This document shows positions 1-13,600 of a stretch of DNA of 64,000 nucleotides, piece by piece (the first letter of the stretch is position 1; the number at the start of each line of letters is the position of its first letter). Location: the NCBI RefSeq assembly GCF_964355755.1, contig NC_092672.1, positions 34,654,501 to 34,718,500 of the forward strand, written 5' to 3'. The notes under the pieces are model-generated. The model ran no database searches, had not been told where the DNA came from, and worked only from the letters and a program-made list of their open reading frames with translations. The stretch comes from Antedon mediterranea (taxonomy: Eukaryota > Echinodermata > Crinoidea > Comatulida > Antedonidae). Made by a program: the position numbers and the translations under genes.

Positions 1-216
1 TGCTCGTTTGTACCTAATGCTATACACTTATATAACTCCAGAGTACAAAGGTAAAATGTAACCGATAATTTTTATCTAATTTTAACAATTTTTAGCCTCT
101 TAACTTTTTGTGTGTGTTTTTGTAAATTGTATTTTATATTTTTGTATTTTGCCAGTTTTCAAATCACATTTCTGTTTTTTAAATGGACAATAAAGTATAT
201 ATGACTATGACTATGA
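1..216 (+). mobile_element. Possible LINE 3' end with (ATGACT)n tail
   Basis: A T-rich tract, ggacaataaagtatatatga and three atgact repeats look like the polyadenylated tail of a non-LTR element truncated by the window edge. Nothing coding is visible. Confidence 0.3.
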
Positions 217-350
217 CTACACTATCAAACTTTATGTGAAAAAAAATGTGATGCGCCCATTATATGGACATCATGATGTCATTTCACTACCATATTTTGG
301 CACATCTCACTTTTTTTGTCAAACTAGTTTGATAGTGTAGACAGAGCTTA
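217..350. mobile_element. TA-MITE, 5'-truncated copy
   Basis: Family description: about 140 bp, nearly palindromic, inverted ends AAGCTCTGTCTACACTATC, flanking TA. The inner part alternates tttgtgacaaaaaa, gatgtgcccatatatggac, gatgtcatatcactacc and the mirrored half. It has no coding capacity. TA target sites point to the Tc1/mariner superfamily (inference). This copy lacks the first 8 bases and is complete on the right. Confidence 0.85.
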
Positions 351-576
351 AGGAAAACAATCAATACAAGTGAGATCGAAATGTTCAAGACTTGTATTTA
401 TATAATGGCGACTTATATGCAGCTGAGGGAAGTCATTCTGTGTACGCTAAAAACCGTGACCGTGTACAGAATGACTTTAAGACATAATGGCGTAAAAATG
501 AAAGGTCTCTAAGAATAATATAACAGTGTGAATCAATTGATAAAGAGAAATAAAAGAGATGCAGAAAAGTACAGAA

Positions 577-690
577 TCAAAACTTTATGTGACAAAAGAA
601 TGTGATGTGCCCATATATAGACATAATGATGTCATATCACTACCGTATTTGGGCATATCACTACCATATCTGGGTACAAGATTTAAATTT
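577..690. mobile_element. TA-MITE fragment
   Basis: Retains actttatgtgacaaaagaat through to tatctgggtac but lacks both outer ends. Confidence 0.75.
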
Positions 691-1049
691 ACGGAGAGAC
701 AAACTGACTGTTGGAAACGTTGGCAATGGATGTTGATCATGAACAAAATGACCGACAAACTTGAACTTGCTTTCATTTTGATAGATGAAGCGTCAAAGGG
801 TGCTTCTCTTCGACAATGAACTTCGGCGAATTAATCAAAATGTGTAAGACATAATCATAATGTGTTAAGAAGCCGTTAAAAGCATGTATTTAATGTGATG
901 TCATTATTAAACACAACAACACGTTTGTAATGTATAAAATGGTATGGTGTGGATTAGTTTAATGAAAGTTAAATGCACATTACTAAACACATTCATACAA
1001 GAGTTTAATACAAACACTTCATAAGTTTATTTTTGTGAGGGAAACTGTG

Positions 1050-1445
1050 AAGTCGATTTGGGTCTCTAGATAGGAACCTAATGACAGGGATATCGTGTAT
1101 TAAAGGTACTTGATACAGTTAGATAGGTATCTGGTAGACTGGCAACAGTCTTCCCACAGAGAGTCTATTGACAGCCACAGAACCGGGTGCTATCTGGGTG
1201 AATCGACTGATATTGGTTAGCCGATGCAGAATGATAAGGACTGAAAATAGACAAGGTTATACCCCACTCTCTCCGAAAGATGCACTTGGTTCTTTTTAAG
1301 TTCACACGAGCACGGGACAGACAATATTGTTCCTATAAATACCCCATACCTATGTCCGGTCCAAGGAGTTGCTTATGTGCGGATAGGATATTATGACCGT
1401 GGTTTGAGTGGATAGAGAATCTATTTCACTCGCAACAAACAATTA
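1050..1445 (-). mobile_element. Diverged SINE-related element
   Basis: The part tctccgaaagatgcacttgg then ttctttttaagttcacacga aligns with tctcgaaagatgtactaggt and tctttaaagtgcacacgag of the other SINEs. The flanks differ, so this is an older relative sharing the central domain. Confidence 0.55.
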
Positions 1446-1599
1446 TAAATTCTACTCTGACTAATGGTATAGGTCTAGATATTACACTTTAAAAGACACT
1501 AAGCTGCATGCACACTTGTTTAGGTGATTTTTAATATTATTAAGAAAACGGATTCGTCTTCCGTGTGAATTGATGAAGTGTGAATGCAGCTTTAGCTAT

Positions 1600-1815
1600 C
1601 ATACACATCTCGAGGGTACCACCACGTGACCATTGTAGAGACATGTGAACGCACATCTGTCTGTACAATCCGCCTGAATTAGAAGTCAAGTCAAGCTATC
1701 GTGTCGTGCACGCACATCGTGAGCGTACCACCACGTGCACCATTGGTAATGTGAACGCACCAGCGTCTGTCTCTACAATCCCCCTGAATTAGATGTCAAA
1801 CTAAAGCTATTTGAT
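1600..1815. repeat. Tandem duplication of about 110 bp
   Basis: Two copies sharing gtaccaccacgtg, gtgaacgcac and tacaatccgcctgaattaga. Confidence 0.85.
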
Positions 1816-2304
1816 TTATAGATACTGAATGTAATTGCAATCAGAGAAACGTTTGTCGTGGGTGATCGTCCGTACTACAAATAATGCTACAATCATTATA
1901 CTGGTTTATAATATCAATTTAATTGACAACAGGGATGACAGCTCGGATGACAGCTAAAGTCATATACTATATATTTTTGATTGGTTTTCGAATCCACAGC
2001 AGCGCAAAATACTTATTATTATTGTGAACTATTATTGTACAATAGACTGAATTTAATTGTTGAATGTAACATTATATATGGTATGTGCACGGAAGGTGAG
2101 AGGGGAAAAGTTAAAATGCAAGGAGACGCTACCTAATGACTGCCCTATCAGATAAGTGGTAACGCCATTTTGTATACCATAAATTGAACGATAAATATCG
2201 ATCATTGTTTGAAGAACTGAACTAAAAACAACAGCTCATTAGCTATAAAAAACACCAAAAATACAAAACCGTTGTTTAACAAGGCCAACAGCCATTAAGT
2301 CGCG

Positions 2305-3085
2305 TGCTACAATGCATAGTGATACCGGACCGACAGACAAACAGACCGACAGACAGACAGACCGACAGACAGACGGATCGACCGACATAGTAAACTATAC
2401 TGACCGAAATTACTGAACATGTTTAAAAATGTTGAAATGTTTAAAAACATTTATATTTGTTTAATTTACACGTGCGTAGCCTGTCACTTTTGACGTGCTC
2501 GTATAACGTAATTTCGAGTTGAAAAGTAAGTCAAGAAAACAGAAATCGGGCAAAAAGAGTGCGCAATAACATTTAACGCGCAGTGCGCGCGCAAAAATCT
2601 GCGCACTCATGGCAATTTTGTAAACGCTTAAAATTGCCTGAAACGTACTCTTAATTCATCGAAAATAAATTTTGAAAATTTTAAGCGCGCTTACGCATGC
2701 GTTACATGCGCTACGCACGTAATTGTATTGCCATATGATGATTTATGCCCTGAAATTTATGAGTACCAAATTTTATTTAATTGTGATTCATGGTTGTTAA
2801 GATATGATTACAAACGTGATTTCGTTAAATCGTGCGTAGACCGCGTATTTTTTTATTGCGCACCGTGAAAACATAACCACTTCGATTCCTGGCCATAAGG
2901 AATATTCTGTGAAAAATTGACTTAGCTAGATTAAACTGATATCAAGATAAGGTCATAAAGCGATAAAACGCATAGTGATACCGGACCGACAGACAGACAG
3001 ACAGACCGACAGACAGACCGACAGACAGACAGACAGACCGACCGACCGACATAGTGAACTATAGAGTCGCTTCCACGCGACTAAA
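2305..3085. repeat. Two copies of a dispersed element with (CAGA)n/(CCGA)n microsatellite
   Basis: The words cgcatagtgataccggaccg (2943-3000 region) and tgcatagtgataccggaccg (2310-2335) each lead into cagacagaccgacagac runs (2322-2395 and 2980-3050). These end at catagt(a/g)aact. The second copy continues into tagagtcgcttccacgcgac, which looks like an element end. The region between is unlike known coding sequence. Confidence 0.7.
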
Positions 3086-5688
3086 AACAGCGGTATTACG
3101 TCATTATAACGTCACACTTGAGCCAAAATCGGTCACTATATAGCACTTATCCTATCCTAAGGTTTCCCGTAATTACGGTAGTTGATAATTGTACCACTGG
3201 GAAAAACGCTGTCTGGTTTCAGGTAGATATTGAAATACATTTTCAGAATAAATTTTCCATAACAATGCTTGTGTTGTTTGTTTAGTTTCTGGAAATAGGC
3301 AATAATGTATTACGTTAATTGGTTTTAATTTTTATTGGTTAAATTATTCCAATAAGTAGGGTGCCACACTTAAGTCAGATTTTAAGGTATATATTTAGAT
3401 ACAATGACCAAACAACATTTTAGAATATTTGATGTAAACAAAATCACAGTGTTATTCATTCATTCGTTTCCTTTACTTCGGATAGTACAGTAGGCCTACA
3501 TCCATACAAATCATACAAAACAAAAAGAGAACAAAATTGCACAAAGCAACTTCCTATACAAAACCAACCTACAATATCAGCATTTAATATAAGTATTTTA
3601 GTATTAAAAATAATAAAGTTTTTTTTCTTTTTAATGGGTGTGTCCCACATGTATTCTCTTAATATACATATTTTCATAAATAATAAATAAAATATGATTA
3701 TTTTTATACCAGTATCTAACCATTCTTACTATTTATTCATTGTATTCATTTTTTCAGTTGGGCCTATAACTTCTAATTCTTGCAAACATTCTTAATAAAT
3801 GATGTTTTATTACCTTCAATTGCATTTATACTTCATACTTTATACTAAAAAAAATCTTTCTATACACGTTATTATATACTAAAGCTGTAGTAATAAATAA
3901 CGTGCTCAGAGACGAAGAACCGATTTTGTCTTCAGATTATTACGTTTTTGTCCAGAAATGAAATTCTGAATTTCAAAGTATTAAGATTAATTTGTTCTTG
4001 AAGCAACCGAAATATTTACCTTTACCTGTTTCTAATTTTCTAGGACGAATAATTTAAAACAAGAGGATTTATTGATTAACTCATAAGCTAGTCACACCCA
4101 CATAATAACTACGGTAGCACAAGAGGATCAAAGACGAAACGCCGATAATTCTTATTTTTTATATAGCTTTTGACATTGAGTTACCCCATTTCGGTGTTTT
4201 ATCATCATCCTCCAACAATTAATATTTGCCTTTTCCGAGTGTTTACGTTATAACAGCTTCGTATAATATAACCGCACGTAATTTGTAAAAATTTATTTTT
4301 AGCCGGGAGGAAAATTAAATCCAAGAGATTCAGAATGTAAACGTTACCACTAATCTTCGACAACCCACACATTTATTAATAGACCATCTACGAGAATACG
4401 ATGAATTGAAACAAAAAGGTTTTATGTTAAAACTCTTACGATGATTGTATGGTTACATAAATATAAATTTCCGAAAATATTAACTAGATCGCTTATTGTC
4501 GGAGCTTTATTTTGCCAAAAAAGCTCTACAAAATTACACTCAATGGATAGAATACATTAAACAATATAAAAGCTGGGACGCACTTACCTTAGAATAGCTT
4601 TTATATTATAATATAATATGTATATTATCTCGGTAAAACTGTGGGAAACATTTTGTTAAGAGAACGTTTTCCCGTGAAATGAACACAGGCAAAATATGTT
4701 TTAACACTATACGGTCAACCCATGGGTCATCCTTATTAAGGAGACATCCTTAATAAGAGGACACTTTACCGGGTCTGTCCTGAAGGTGTCCATCTGTCCT
4801 GAAGGTGCCTTCACCCGCACCCCTCCTCCCCCTTAAACAACAGCGACTACTGTATGAAGGCCATACCTGCACGTACGTATTATCTACTTTAAAACGAATG
4901 AGAAAATGTTTGAAATGTCACAGAGTGCATGACTTTTCTGCTAAGTTCAAAAACCTAACATTCACAGCACAAAGTATTACGATTATTACAAAGTGCAAAA
5001 GTACACCTTTGTTAAAAAATAAAAACAACTCGTAAAAGCAACCCGCGTCCTAGCGGCTCATAGTATTAAAATTCGGCATTGAAGGTACGAATGAGTCGTT
5101 TTCGATTCATTCATCAACACATGCCGGTAAAAGAAGTAAACAGACGCGCGCGCGGTGATGGATGCCTATATTCGATTTAAGTATAAGAAAGCCTTATGTT
5201 GAATTAACATTACATTAAGGCCCACTAATTGATTGAAATGACGTCGGCTATGTGTAAAATGTGTATAATTAATGGTTTTGAACGGAAGCCAATTGATACC
5301 GTCTAATCCCCCACAAATCAACATTAATTGTTCAAACACTCACAATAGTTATAATGTATGTATGGAAAATGTATACGTTTATAATTTGCAAGCACATTAC
5401 TGTACCTTTAACATGTTAAAGCCCTACAGGATGAATGTACTATTTGACGGTCATCATTGTCTTACTTATGTCCAGCCTATCTGTAGAGTCCGTTATACAT
5501 ATATAATTCTACCGTTACATGGCAAAAACACCTTTCCTAACTTGATGGTTAGGCCTATTATTAATAGTATTAACAGATCTAAAGATACAACATTGACGCA
5601 TGCGTATAAATATTATCAGGATTTTAACGCGCGCGTCGGCTGTTGCGTCTCCCTCATGGTGTGTAAAATTATTTCAATATCAGACATC
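3086..5688. other. Intergenic, no gene recognised
   Basis: AT-rich sequence with a taatccttattaaggagaca-type dispersed repeat near 4725-4770 (related words at 33640-33680 and flanking the 4-kb array). Longer open frames at 4805-5035 and 5272-5709 lack recognisable domains. Confidence 0.4.
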
Positions 5689-5842
5689 TGCGCATGCTTA
5701 AAACCGTAATGACGTAGCACATCGACACTTCTGACCAATCAGGTCACTGTATTGGGGCGAGCAGACAATTTCGGCTCAACACGTCACCAAACTATCGTAC
5801 CGTGGACAATTATTTTTAACCATACAAAGAAAGCCGAAAAGG
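5689..5842 (+). promoter_or_regulatory. Promoter-like island with candidate noncoding first exon
   Basis: The segment is unusually ordered for its surroundings. It has an NRF1-like TGCGCATGC (5689-5697), a CRE-like TGACGTAG (5710-5717), a CCAAT box (5735-5739) and an inverted ATTGG (5751-5755). About 85 bp of non-repetitive sequence follow and end at a strong donor, AAAAGG|GTAAGT (exon end 5842). CpG-rich words (gcgcgcg, gcatgcg) lie just upstream. No following coding exon on the plus strand was recognised before 10.2 kb, so the transcript may be noncoding or continue through introns not identified here. Confidence 0.4.
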
Positions 5843-6244
5843 GTAAGTAAGGTCATGTTCAGTTTTTATAAGCAGACATTGGGCGGCTTTGACATAGTTT
5901 ACTTCTTGGAATTTGGATATCTAAAAGTCACAACTTGTGTAGACAAAGTTAATTATAGGCCTAGAATATTCGCTAGCTAGGCCTTCTTTTCCATTTTCGT
6001 TGAACCAGTCACACAACGTACTTAGCCAGTCCTTGTAGTCTTACTTATGCCCTATCTGCATTTTTTAGTTGGGCCTAGCTGCGAGGTCATGTCAAATTTG
6101 ACTAAATTGTAACAAATGCATATGGCCTGTATAAAGGAACAACTTTGAATCAATTGAAGGTTTCCCATTGATGAATTTCAATATATATATGTTTATATAT
6201 ATTTGGTGAAACCATGACATCTTGTAAACTCAAACTCACGCATG

Positions 6245-6442
6245 CAGTGGCATAAGGCAGATGCCTGAGGCCCCTGGTTTAGAAACCCTAAGTGGCCCTC
6301 CAACGCTGGAGGCCTCGGAAGTTTGGAGCTTTTTCGACATATTTAAATGCCTGTTTTTCCTTTTGGCACTGCTCAGGGAGCCCCGACAAGCTCCGAGGCC
6401 CCTGGGTTTAGCTAGTGAACACTCATAGTCATTTCACCACTG
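6245..6442. mobile_element. hAT-like MITE
   Basis: CAGTGGCATAAG at the left and the complement of CAGTGGTGAAATGAC at the right. Opposite orientation to the copy at 40153-40356. Confidence 0.65.
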
Positions 6443-7139
6443 CAATGGAGTAGGATGGTGGACACGAATGACATAACACGATTATGTGGAGCAACATGAC
6501 ATTACAATTTTGCACAGATTAAAAATTGTATAAAGTATTGCTTTTATCTGCATTAAAACCAACACAAGGGAATCATCAAAAAACCATTCTCAAATCATAA
6601 TAGAAAAAAAAATCATTATCTTGCAAATAAATTTTTGATGAATGTGACAAAATTAATTTATTACATAGTATGCATCGATTAAAAAAAAATTTTTATAAAC
6701 ATCATTTTACAATTTTTTTAATGAGAGCACTCATGACAATTTAAGAACACATTAATTTTGTTGAACCTTTGGAATAAGTAAATTTTTATGGTTATACTGT
6801 GATGAGTTAACTTAAATAACTCGATAATCTAATTTCACAATTTGTAATCATTTTTTTTAAATCGATGTATGAATGATTCACCTGACTTTTTTAATCATGA
6901 CTTTAAGTTAATTTAAAGTAGTTTCATCTTCTTGCAATAAGCATAGTCAAAGCATTTGAAAAGAAAAAAGCTTAGTAATTTATCAATCAAACAACAAATG
7001 GTCTATAAGAGATCATTAATGTACAAAGAGTCACACATCAGTAATAAATAAATACAAAACAGTCAAATGTTAACTGTTTTACTTGAAACAATTGAAGATT
7101 GCCGCTTGCTTTCAGTTACACGTAAACTTCACATTGGTC

Positions 7140-7530
7140 TGGCTGAGTTCACATGAGATTGTCATCTAGTGGCTTGGTATTTTCAAATTCAACCGAGTGT
7201 ATATATCTTAAGATGCTAATTAACCTTTATTCTTAGTCTTTGTATGCTATAATAATATTCGAAAATAAAAAACTGAATTATTTTTGAAAACATATTGCTG
7301 AAATTTGTGGAAAACAGATGAAAATTTACATAATTTTTTTTTATCAAGTTTATACCACGCATGGCAAATTTTATAAACAGAGTGTATCTTGAGATACTAC
7401 GTTACCTATATTCTTAATCTGCGTGTATATACTAATGATATTTGAAAATAATAAACTGAATACTTTTAAAAATACATTTTTGAAACTTGTGACATCACTA
7501 ACAGACAAAATATACATAAATCATGTATTT
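7140..7530. repeat. Diverged direct repeat of about 180 bp
   Basis: Two copies sharing gtgtatatatcttaagatgc / gtgtatcttgagatac, aacctttattcttagtct and aataaaaaactgaat. Confidence 0.6.
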
Positions 7531-7589
7531 AAAATTAAGTATTATTTTGTATAAACTTTCAGCAACCACATTTTAAAAATCCTAAATTT

Positions 7590-7890
7590 ACCACTAAATT
7601 GATAAATGATGTCATATGCAGATCGAAGGAGGCCTAGCCTGCTTGGTCACCCTAAACCCTTCAAATTGTAAGGCAAAACGTAGGAAATTAAGCTAAAATC
7701 AGTACCCTCATTTGAAGTCTTGAACACCCCCCCCCCCACCCCTCCTCATAATTAAATAATCCTGAATCAGCCACTGAATTGATTGATGGCATTTGCAGAT
7801 CAAATGGGGCCTAGCTGGCTTCATTTTAAGTCTTGAACCTTTCCTTATAATTAAATTATCCTGAATCCGCCACTGAATTGAAGATGGTCT
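7590..7890. repeat. Three diverged copies of about 115 bp
   Basis: Each copy has tcctgaatc(ag/cg)ccactgaattga, a gcagatc(ga)a(ag)gg word and cctagc. The middle copy carries a C13 run (about 7726-7738). Confidence 0.7.
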
Positions 7891-9439
7891 TTTGCAAATA
7901 CATTCATGATTATTTCTGTATTTTGTTAAAAGCATTTAAAAATATGCACCTGCATTAATCAATAATATTTACTCATTTGATTACCTGTGCAATTTAACTA
8001 TCCGGAAATTTGTACTGAAGATGACAATTTTTTTTTATCAAACTAATATTCGCATAAGCAAATGCTTCATTAACATGGCAATTTTAGTACTGGAATTGAA
8101 AGTAGCTGAATTGTCACTTGACAAAAAAATCTGACGAACCCAGACATTATCCTAAATCCATAATAAAGGAATGGATAACAGTTGTTTATTAAAAAAACGC
8201 GAGTGATTATTAGCCCAGAATATTAATCTGATCAAAACATTACTTACGCAATCATTTCCATGACTCCGAGACTGATGGTCTGTCATAAATTGATTGATGT
8301 ATTTCTTTACTTTTGTTCTGTATTTATGTTTCAAATATATGTTGTTTTTGGACTGTTGTTATTTTATATCATTGTTTCACTATAGTGTTATTTAAAAACT
8401 ACCTTTGCTTAATTCTTTAGCGCATAATGCATATGAATTTTAAGTCCAGCATTTTCTCTGATTAACATTAATTTATTGATCCATTTTGTATGTACATTAC
8501 TTTTCAAGTATTTTATTGTTCAATTTTATACCAATTGTGTATCATACTGTACATATTTTAATGGAAATTGCTCAATACAAATGAATAAATTATTATTATT
8601 ATTCCATTACAGTGGGTTGCTTGTTAATGTGCTTTAATCTATATTCTTAAAATACAGTTTAAATTTAAGTAAGTTAATAAATACAATATTTATCTAGATA
8701 TCAATACCAATCAGGGAATTAATGGTACATATTACAGAAAGTTCCATTTCAAAATATGCATAAATGCTACCATCCAACGTTTTTTTATAGATTTTATTTT
8801 AAAATTGTATAGAAATGTTGTGTGTTTTCACTTATTTGTTTATCTAATAGAACGAGAATAAATAAATAATTAATAAATTATAATAAAAAAAATATTTATA
8901 ATAAACGTCTGAGAGGACCGAATTTGGTACCTCTATTTACACATTATCTTAAGCTTTTTTATCCAGTTTTTAAGTACTGTTAGGAACTCTGTTCTTGGTA
9001 GGGTGCCATAAGCTTAATAATATCAATAATACCAATGCACAGCATTTTAACTATCAAATACTAAACAAAGAGTCATTTAATGTTATTAAAATAATTTATT
9101 TAGCGCACAGTTTGATTTTAAACGCTAGTATTTACAGTTATTTTTTATGTCACTCTTGTTTAATGTTGTTGATGCTGTACATGCCAATTCGTATCACATA
9201 ACATGAACTTTATGAGAGTTTAAAGATGATTTATCAACTGACATTACAAATGATGTGTTTAATCTTTGGGGATATTTACTATCAATTTTAAGAGGTCATA
9301 AGAGATAATCATTTGATACATAGTTTTATATGATAGAACAGAATACAACTTTCAGATGACGAATATAAACTGAACACATCCAAGTATTTTATCCCAAATA
9401 GAATAAAAATGGTGTAAGAATAAATTAAACACTATTGTA

Positions 9440-9840
9440 CAGTTGATAGTAGGCTATGCCTCGGTCTTACTTGAAATCATTTCTAAAACATTTAAAACAA
9501 ATAAAATCTATAACAAGCCTGCGTATCATTCATGCATATTTTGAAATGGAACAGTACCTATGCCTAGGTCTTAAAATGTTAAGAGCAATCAGAGGCAAAT
9601 GATAAAGGTATGAGAACTAATATTAGTATTATTACATAAATACATTTCTTGTTGTTGACTACGCTAAATGTAAAAATAAAAGTACAGAAAATAAAACACT
9701 GTTGTACTGTAGATAGTTGACTATGCCTAGGTCTTAAAATGTTAAGAGCAATCAGAGGCAAATGATAAAGAAATCAGAACTAATATTAGTATTATTACAT
9801 TAAACATATTTCTTGTTCTGGACTACGTTAAATGAGTATT
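9440..9840. repeat. About 162-bp tandem repeat downstream of MKS1
   Basis: Two good copies and a diverged third, marked by ctatgcctaggtcttaaaat, gagcaatcagaggcaaatg and aactaatattagtattatta. Confidence 0.85.
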
Positions 9841-10222
9841 TTATTATGTATATTGAATTTCAAATACAAAAATCTGCTATTATGTTTGAGTACCGGTAAC
9901 CAGCAGACACAGCCTTTTGTTGATATAAGATGCAGTAAAGTAAAATATTATGGTTAACAAAATATCACAGAATAATGAAAAGTGATATATTACTGGATAT
10001 ATTAGGTAATTCTTTGTACAACCTTCAGTATTGTGTAGTAATCATTACTAAAAGATTATATCTATTTTTAGATTTAGAATACTTATAATTAAATTAGCTG
10101 AATCTATATTAAAACTTGTGAAAATTATATTTATACTTTTGCAGCCGTAAATTATTTTCACCTTTAAAATAATTGATTATTGTAAGTATTTTATTTTTAC
10201 AGTTCGTTTGTTTTTGTGATTG

Positions 10223-10550
10223 TTTATTTTCACAACAAACTTAAGTAAGTCATCAGAAATACGCTTTTAGGCTTGATCCTCACAAGGCCTTTCTGCCAGT
10301 TGCAGTCTATAACTCCAAAGAGCACTACTCATAGGCCTCTTAGACGAACAACTTCTTTTCGTTGCAACTTCATGCATGAGTGATTTTTCTAGTGCCCTCA
10401 ATTTGTATTTTCATTCATATCCGACCGACTGACCCTGCTTTTTGGGAAACAACCATTTTTTTGGTATTGTCACAGCAGCAACATCTGTACCACTATTTCA
10501 AATGTGCCATGTATGCCTTAATGCAAATCCTAGCACCACATACTACTTAT
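10223..10550 (-). other. MKS1: MKS1 3' UTR with candidate poly(A) signal
   Basis: The reverse strand downstream of the stop shows an AATAAA at 10223-10228 and a second about 35 bp further on. This would give a 3' UTR of roughly 330-370 nt. The signal is assigned by sequence and distance only. Confidence 0.45.
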
Positions 10551-10615
10551 TCATTCAATAGTGTTTAGCGTCTGCCTAGCTGCTTGCATTCGTTTTCGTG
10601 CCTTCTGAAACATTT
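10551..10615 (-). CDS. MKS1: MKS1 terminal coding exon 14
   Basis: Residues 533-553 plus stop. It reads MFQKARKRMQAARQTLNTIE then TGA, matching the human AFRRARRRMQEAR C-terminus. Acceptor TTTCTAG. Confidence 0.92.
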
Positions 10616-13600
10616 CTAGAAAATGTAAAAAATTATATTTTTAAAGTGATTGTATCAACAAAAGATTATAGACAGAGAATGTTGGCATGAATAAATAATG
10701 ACTACGCCAGCGGACTAATAGAGATATAAATAAACACTAAATATGGACTCTTCTTTATGTTGTTAGTTTTCATTTATGCGCGTCACCAATAACCATTTTT
10801 TGTCCGTAAACTACAGTAGTTCAAGTATACGTATGAAATGCCATGTGTGCCATAATGTTTATCTTTATATCAATATTAAGTCAAATCTAGAACCTAAAAA
10901 TGGTCTGCATAATACCAAACTACAGTGCCATTATTCAATCCTTGAATAACTCAAATAAATTAATTAAATTGTACGTACCTAACACATTCTGGACAGAGCT
11001 CTGCATAGAAACACCCCTGGGAAACAAAATACATTATGTAACAGATATTTTAATTTTTTATTATTTATATCAAAATGAAAGTATATCATTTTAGTTGATA
11101 GTAAATACAAAATATAAAAGTCAGGGACACACAGAAACTAAGATGAAATCGTGAAACAAACACCATAATAATTCTTAGGGTAAATAATACAAATGAAATT
11201 ATTTGAGGTTTTAATGCAAAATCTGTTTTATTCTGGATGATGGCAGAAAAGGATGTGTTTACAGTAGCTTTGTAGGCTTTCTCCTACAGTGAGCTGATAA
11301 TTGCTGAAAAGATAATAATGATTTCTTTCTGAAAAGATGATGATTTCTTTCTGAAAAGATAGATGATAATGATTTCTTTCTGAAAAGATGATAATGATTT
11401 CTTTTATTTTCTGGGGGTTTCCACAGCTCATGTTCCCTGTAGTAAAAGATATTTTGTAATATGAGCATTTTTTAAAGTTATAATGTTACAAATTATGATT
11501 AATTTGGTTTTTTAAAATTGCCAAAATTTGCATGTTTATAACTATAAAGTTCTGTGAAAAATCTTGTATTTTGTAGCAGCATTTACAACTAAAGAGCATA
11601 CCGATAATTTACAGTATATTGTTTACAATGTTTTGATGATGAAGATACCATACATAGATTAATCATAGTCAATCTACCTCATTTATGACGTCACAAATGT
11701 AATAACTTGCAATGAAGGGGAAGCTATCCATAATATATGGTTCAAGGTGCCATATTGACATCTAAAATGTGTAATCATTTACCCGTAGGCCAATTAAGAC
11801 TTGCATTAAAACACATTTACAAACTATGTTTGTTGTCAATTGTCCACGATATTCTTTACTAAACTCTATTAGTTTATATATATTAACGAAAAAAAAAAAA
11901 TATAATATTTGACATTGACAACATTTTATTGACCTGATAAAATAGTTAAAAACTAAATAAGTGTAGAAACCTCTATTCAGGGACACTCCTACTCAGGCTT
12001 TTAAGTTGAGTTATACACACAATTCTAAGTAAAAACAGTTTAGATTGGGAAAATTCATACCTTTTGCTTAAACAATTTTGAATCAATAAACATGTTTAGT
12101 TGTATTTTGGTAGATATTTTCAGGATTTTTGTTTTGTTCTTGCATTCATTGGTTTAATGGTGTGAGGTAATTTCCCGATTGATCGTAATCACAACGGTAC
12201 TGGGTTTGGTCTACTAGCGTTCCTGCTCCCAACCAGTACATCCATTCATAGAAGCTTTAATGAAGTAAGCCTACCTGGTGGTAACCATAGAACAGTTCCG
12301 AGATAACGACTATACTTCGGCTTTAGTCGATAGAAGATTGAAAAAAATTGTTAGAGATAGAGTATACAATGTTTGATTATGTGTAGATGTGTGTTCTGTT
12401 CTTTTATTCAAATGATGTTATTTATTTAATAGGCTACATTTTTTATATCAATTAATTAAATTATCGTAGATTGTATATTATGCGAAAAATATTATTAAAT
12501 ACATTTTTGATATAAATTATTATTATTATAATATTAATACAAATATATTTGCTAGTATAAATTAAAAATATAGATATAAGGAAGAAAAGCAAAAAGATTA
12601 TGGAGCGGCTGTACCAGAATATACAACACTAGGTATTGTAAAGTTAATATACAGACATTTTAGGCGATCTTGTCAAAGGTCAAGCGCCTTCAGCCTGCCA
12701 CGTTTCGATATTCAATATTGAACTTGACCTATGTACTATGATTTTTTCCATAATTAATTAATCCTTGGCTTAGTCATCATTCAGATGAATGTAAGACTAA
12801 TTTACATTAATCCTAAGACTTAATTAATGAAAAAATGGTATCGGATCAGAAATCAATAAATTAGCATTTCCATTTCATCTGCCTGTCAATCAAAATGTAG
12901 ATAGTACAGCCAACCCTCGATAAATGAAAAACACAATGTAAAAAAATGTTAAGTTATAAAAATTTAACTAATTCACTTACAATATCTGAATTAATAGATT
13001 TGATAATGTCAATGTCAATGTCGAATGAAATATTAGTACAATCAACTCCCAACGGTTAAAACATCAATATACGTATATTAACCTGACATAACCTATCATG
13101 ATCAATGTTATCTTTTCAATTTATGATGATGGAATATCTTTTATACTTTTCAATGTTATTGTTACAATTTAAGTAGCGCAATTTAATAAAATAATTTTGT
13201 ATTTAATATTAAATTATTATTAAATGTCGTAATTTGTATTTTTGAGAAGACGATTAAAGCAAGGCTACATATTATACAAGAATTATACCAATTTAATTAT
13301 TAATTTGTTTATATTCTAAAAATGTATTTATTAAATAAGCTTTCACAGCAAACGTGCGATATAAGAGGTGGTGGCTTCCACTAATCTTTTCCCTAGTTCA
13401 TATCTATGGAGTTGTAAGTTGCGTACAATATGAAACATTAACTATGTAGGTCTGAACAGGCTCTAAATAAAAGTTTGATTGCGCTCTTTTGCATGATGTG
13501 GGTGAATTTGTTTTGATGAATCAACAGTGACACCAGATAATCGTAATTGTACTCGATGTGAAAGCATGCAATATTTTTCTCATTGCACCGGACTGAAAAC

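Larger units (their letters stand above)
5843..10222. other. Intergenic, repeat-rich, no coding exon recognised
   Basis: Apart from the hAT-like MITE and the tandem or direct repeats listed separately, this stretch is plain AT-rich DNA. No splice-flanked coding segment on either strand could be supported. Confidence 0.4.

Noticed and set aside
5272-5709. 145-codon open frame on the plus strand
   Set aside because: No recognisable domain, biased composition typical of AT-rich noncoding DNA, and it overlaps the promoter-like island.
8152-8334. Minus-strand frame with a donor-like GTAAGT at about 8245
   Set aside because: A possible 32-nt exon was considered, but no protein similarity and no partner exons were found.
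10261-10400. G+C-richer stretch on the minus strand with a short open frame (about 20 codons)
   Set aside because: It lies between the MKS1 stop and the candidate poly(A) signal, so it is best explained as 3' UTR.
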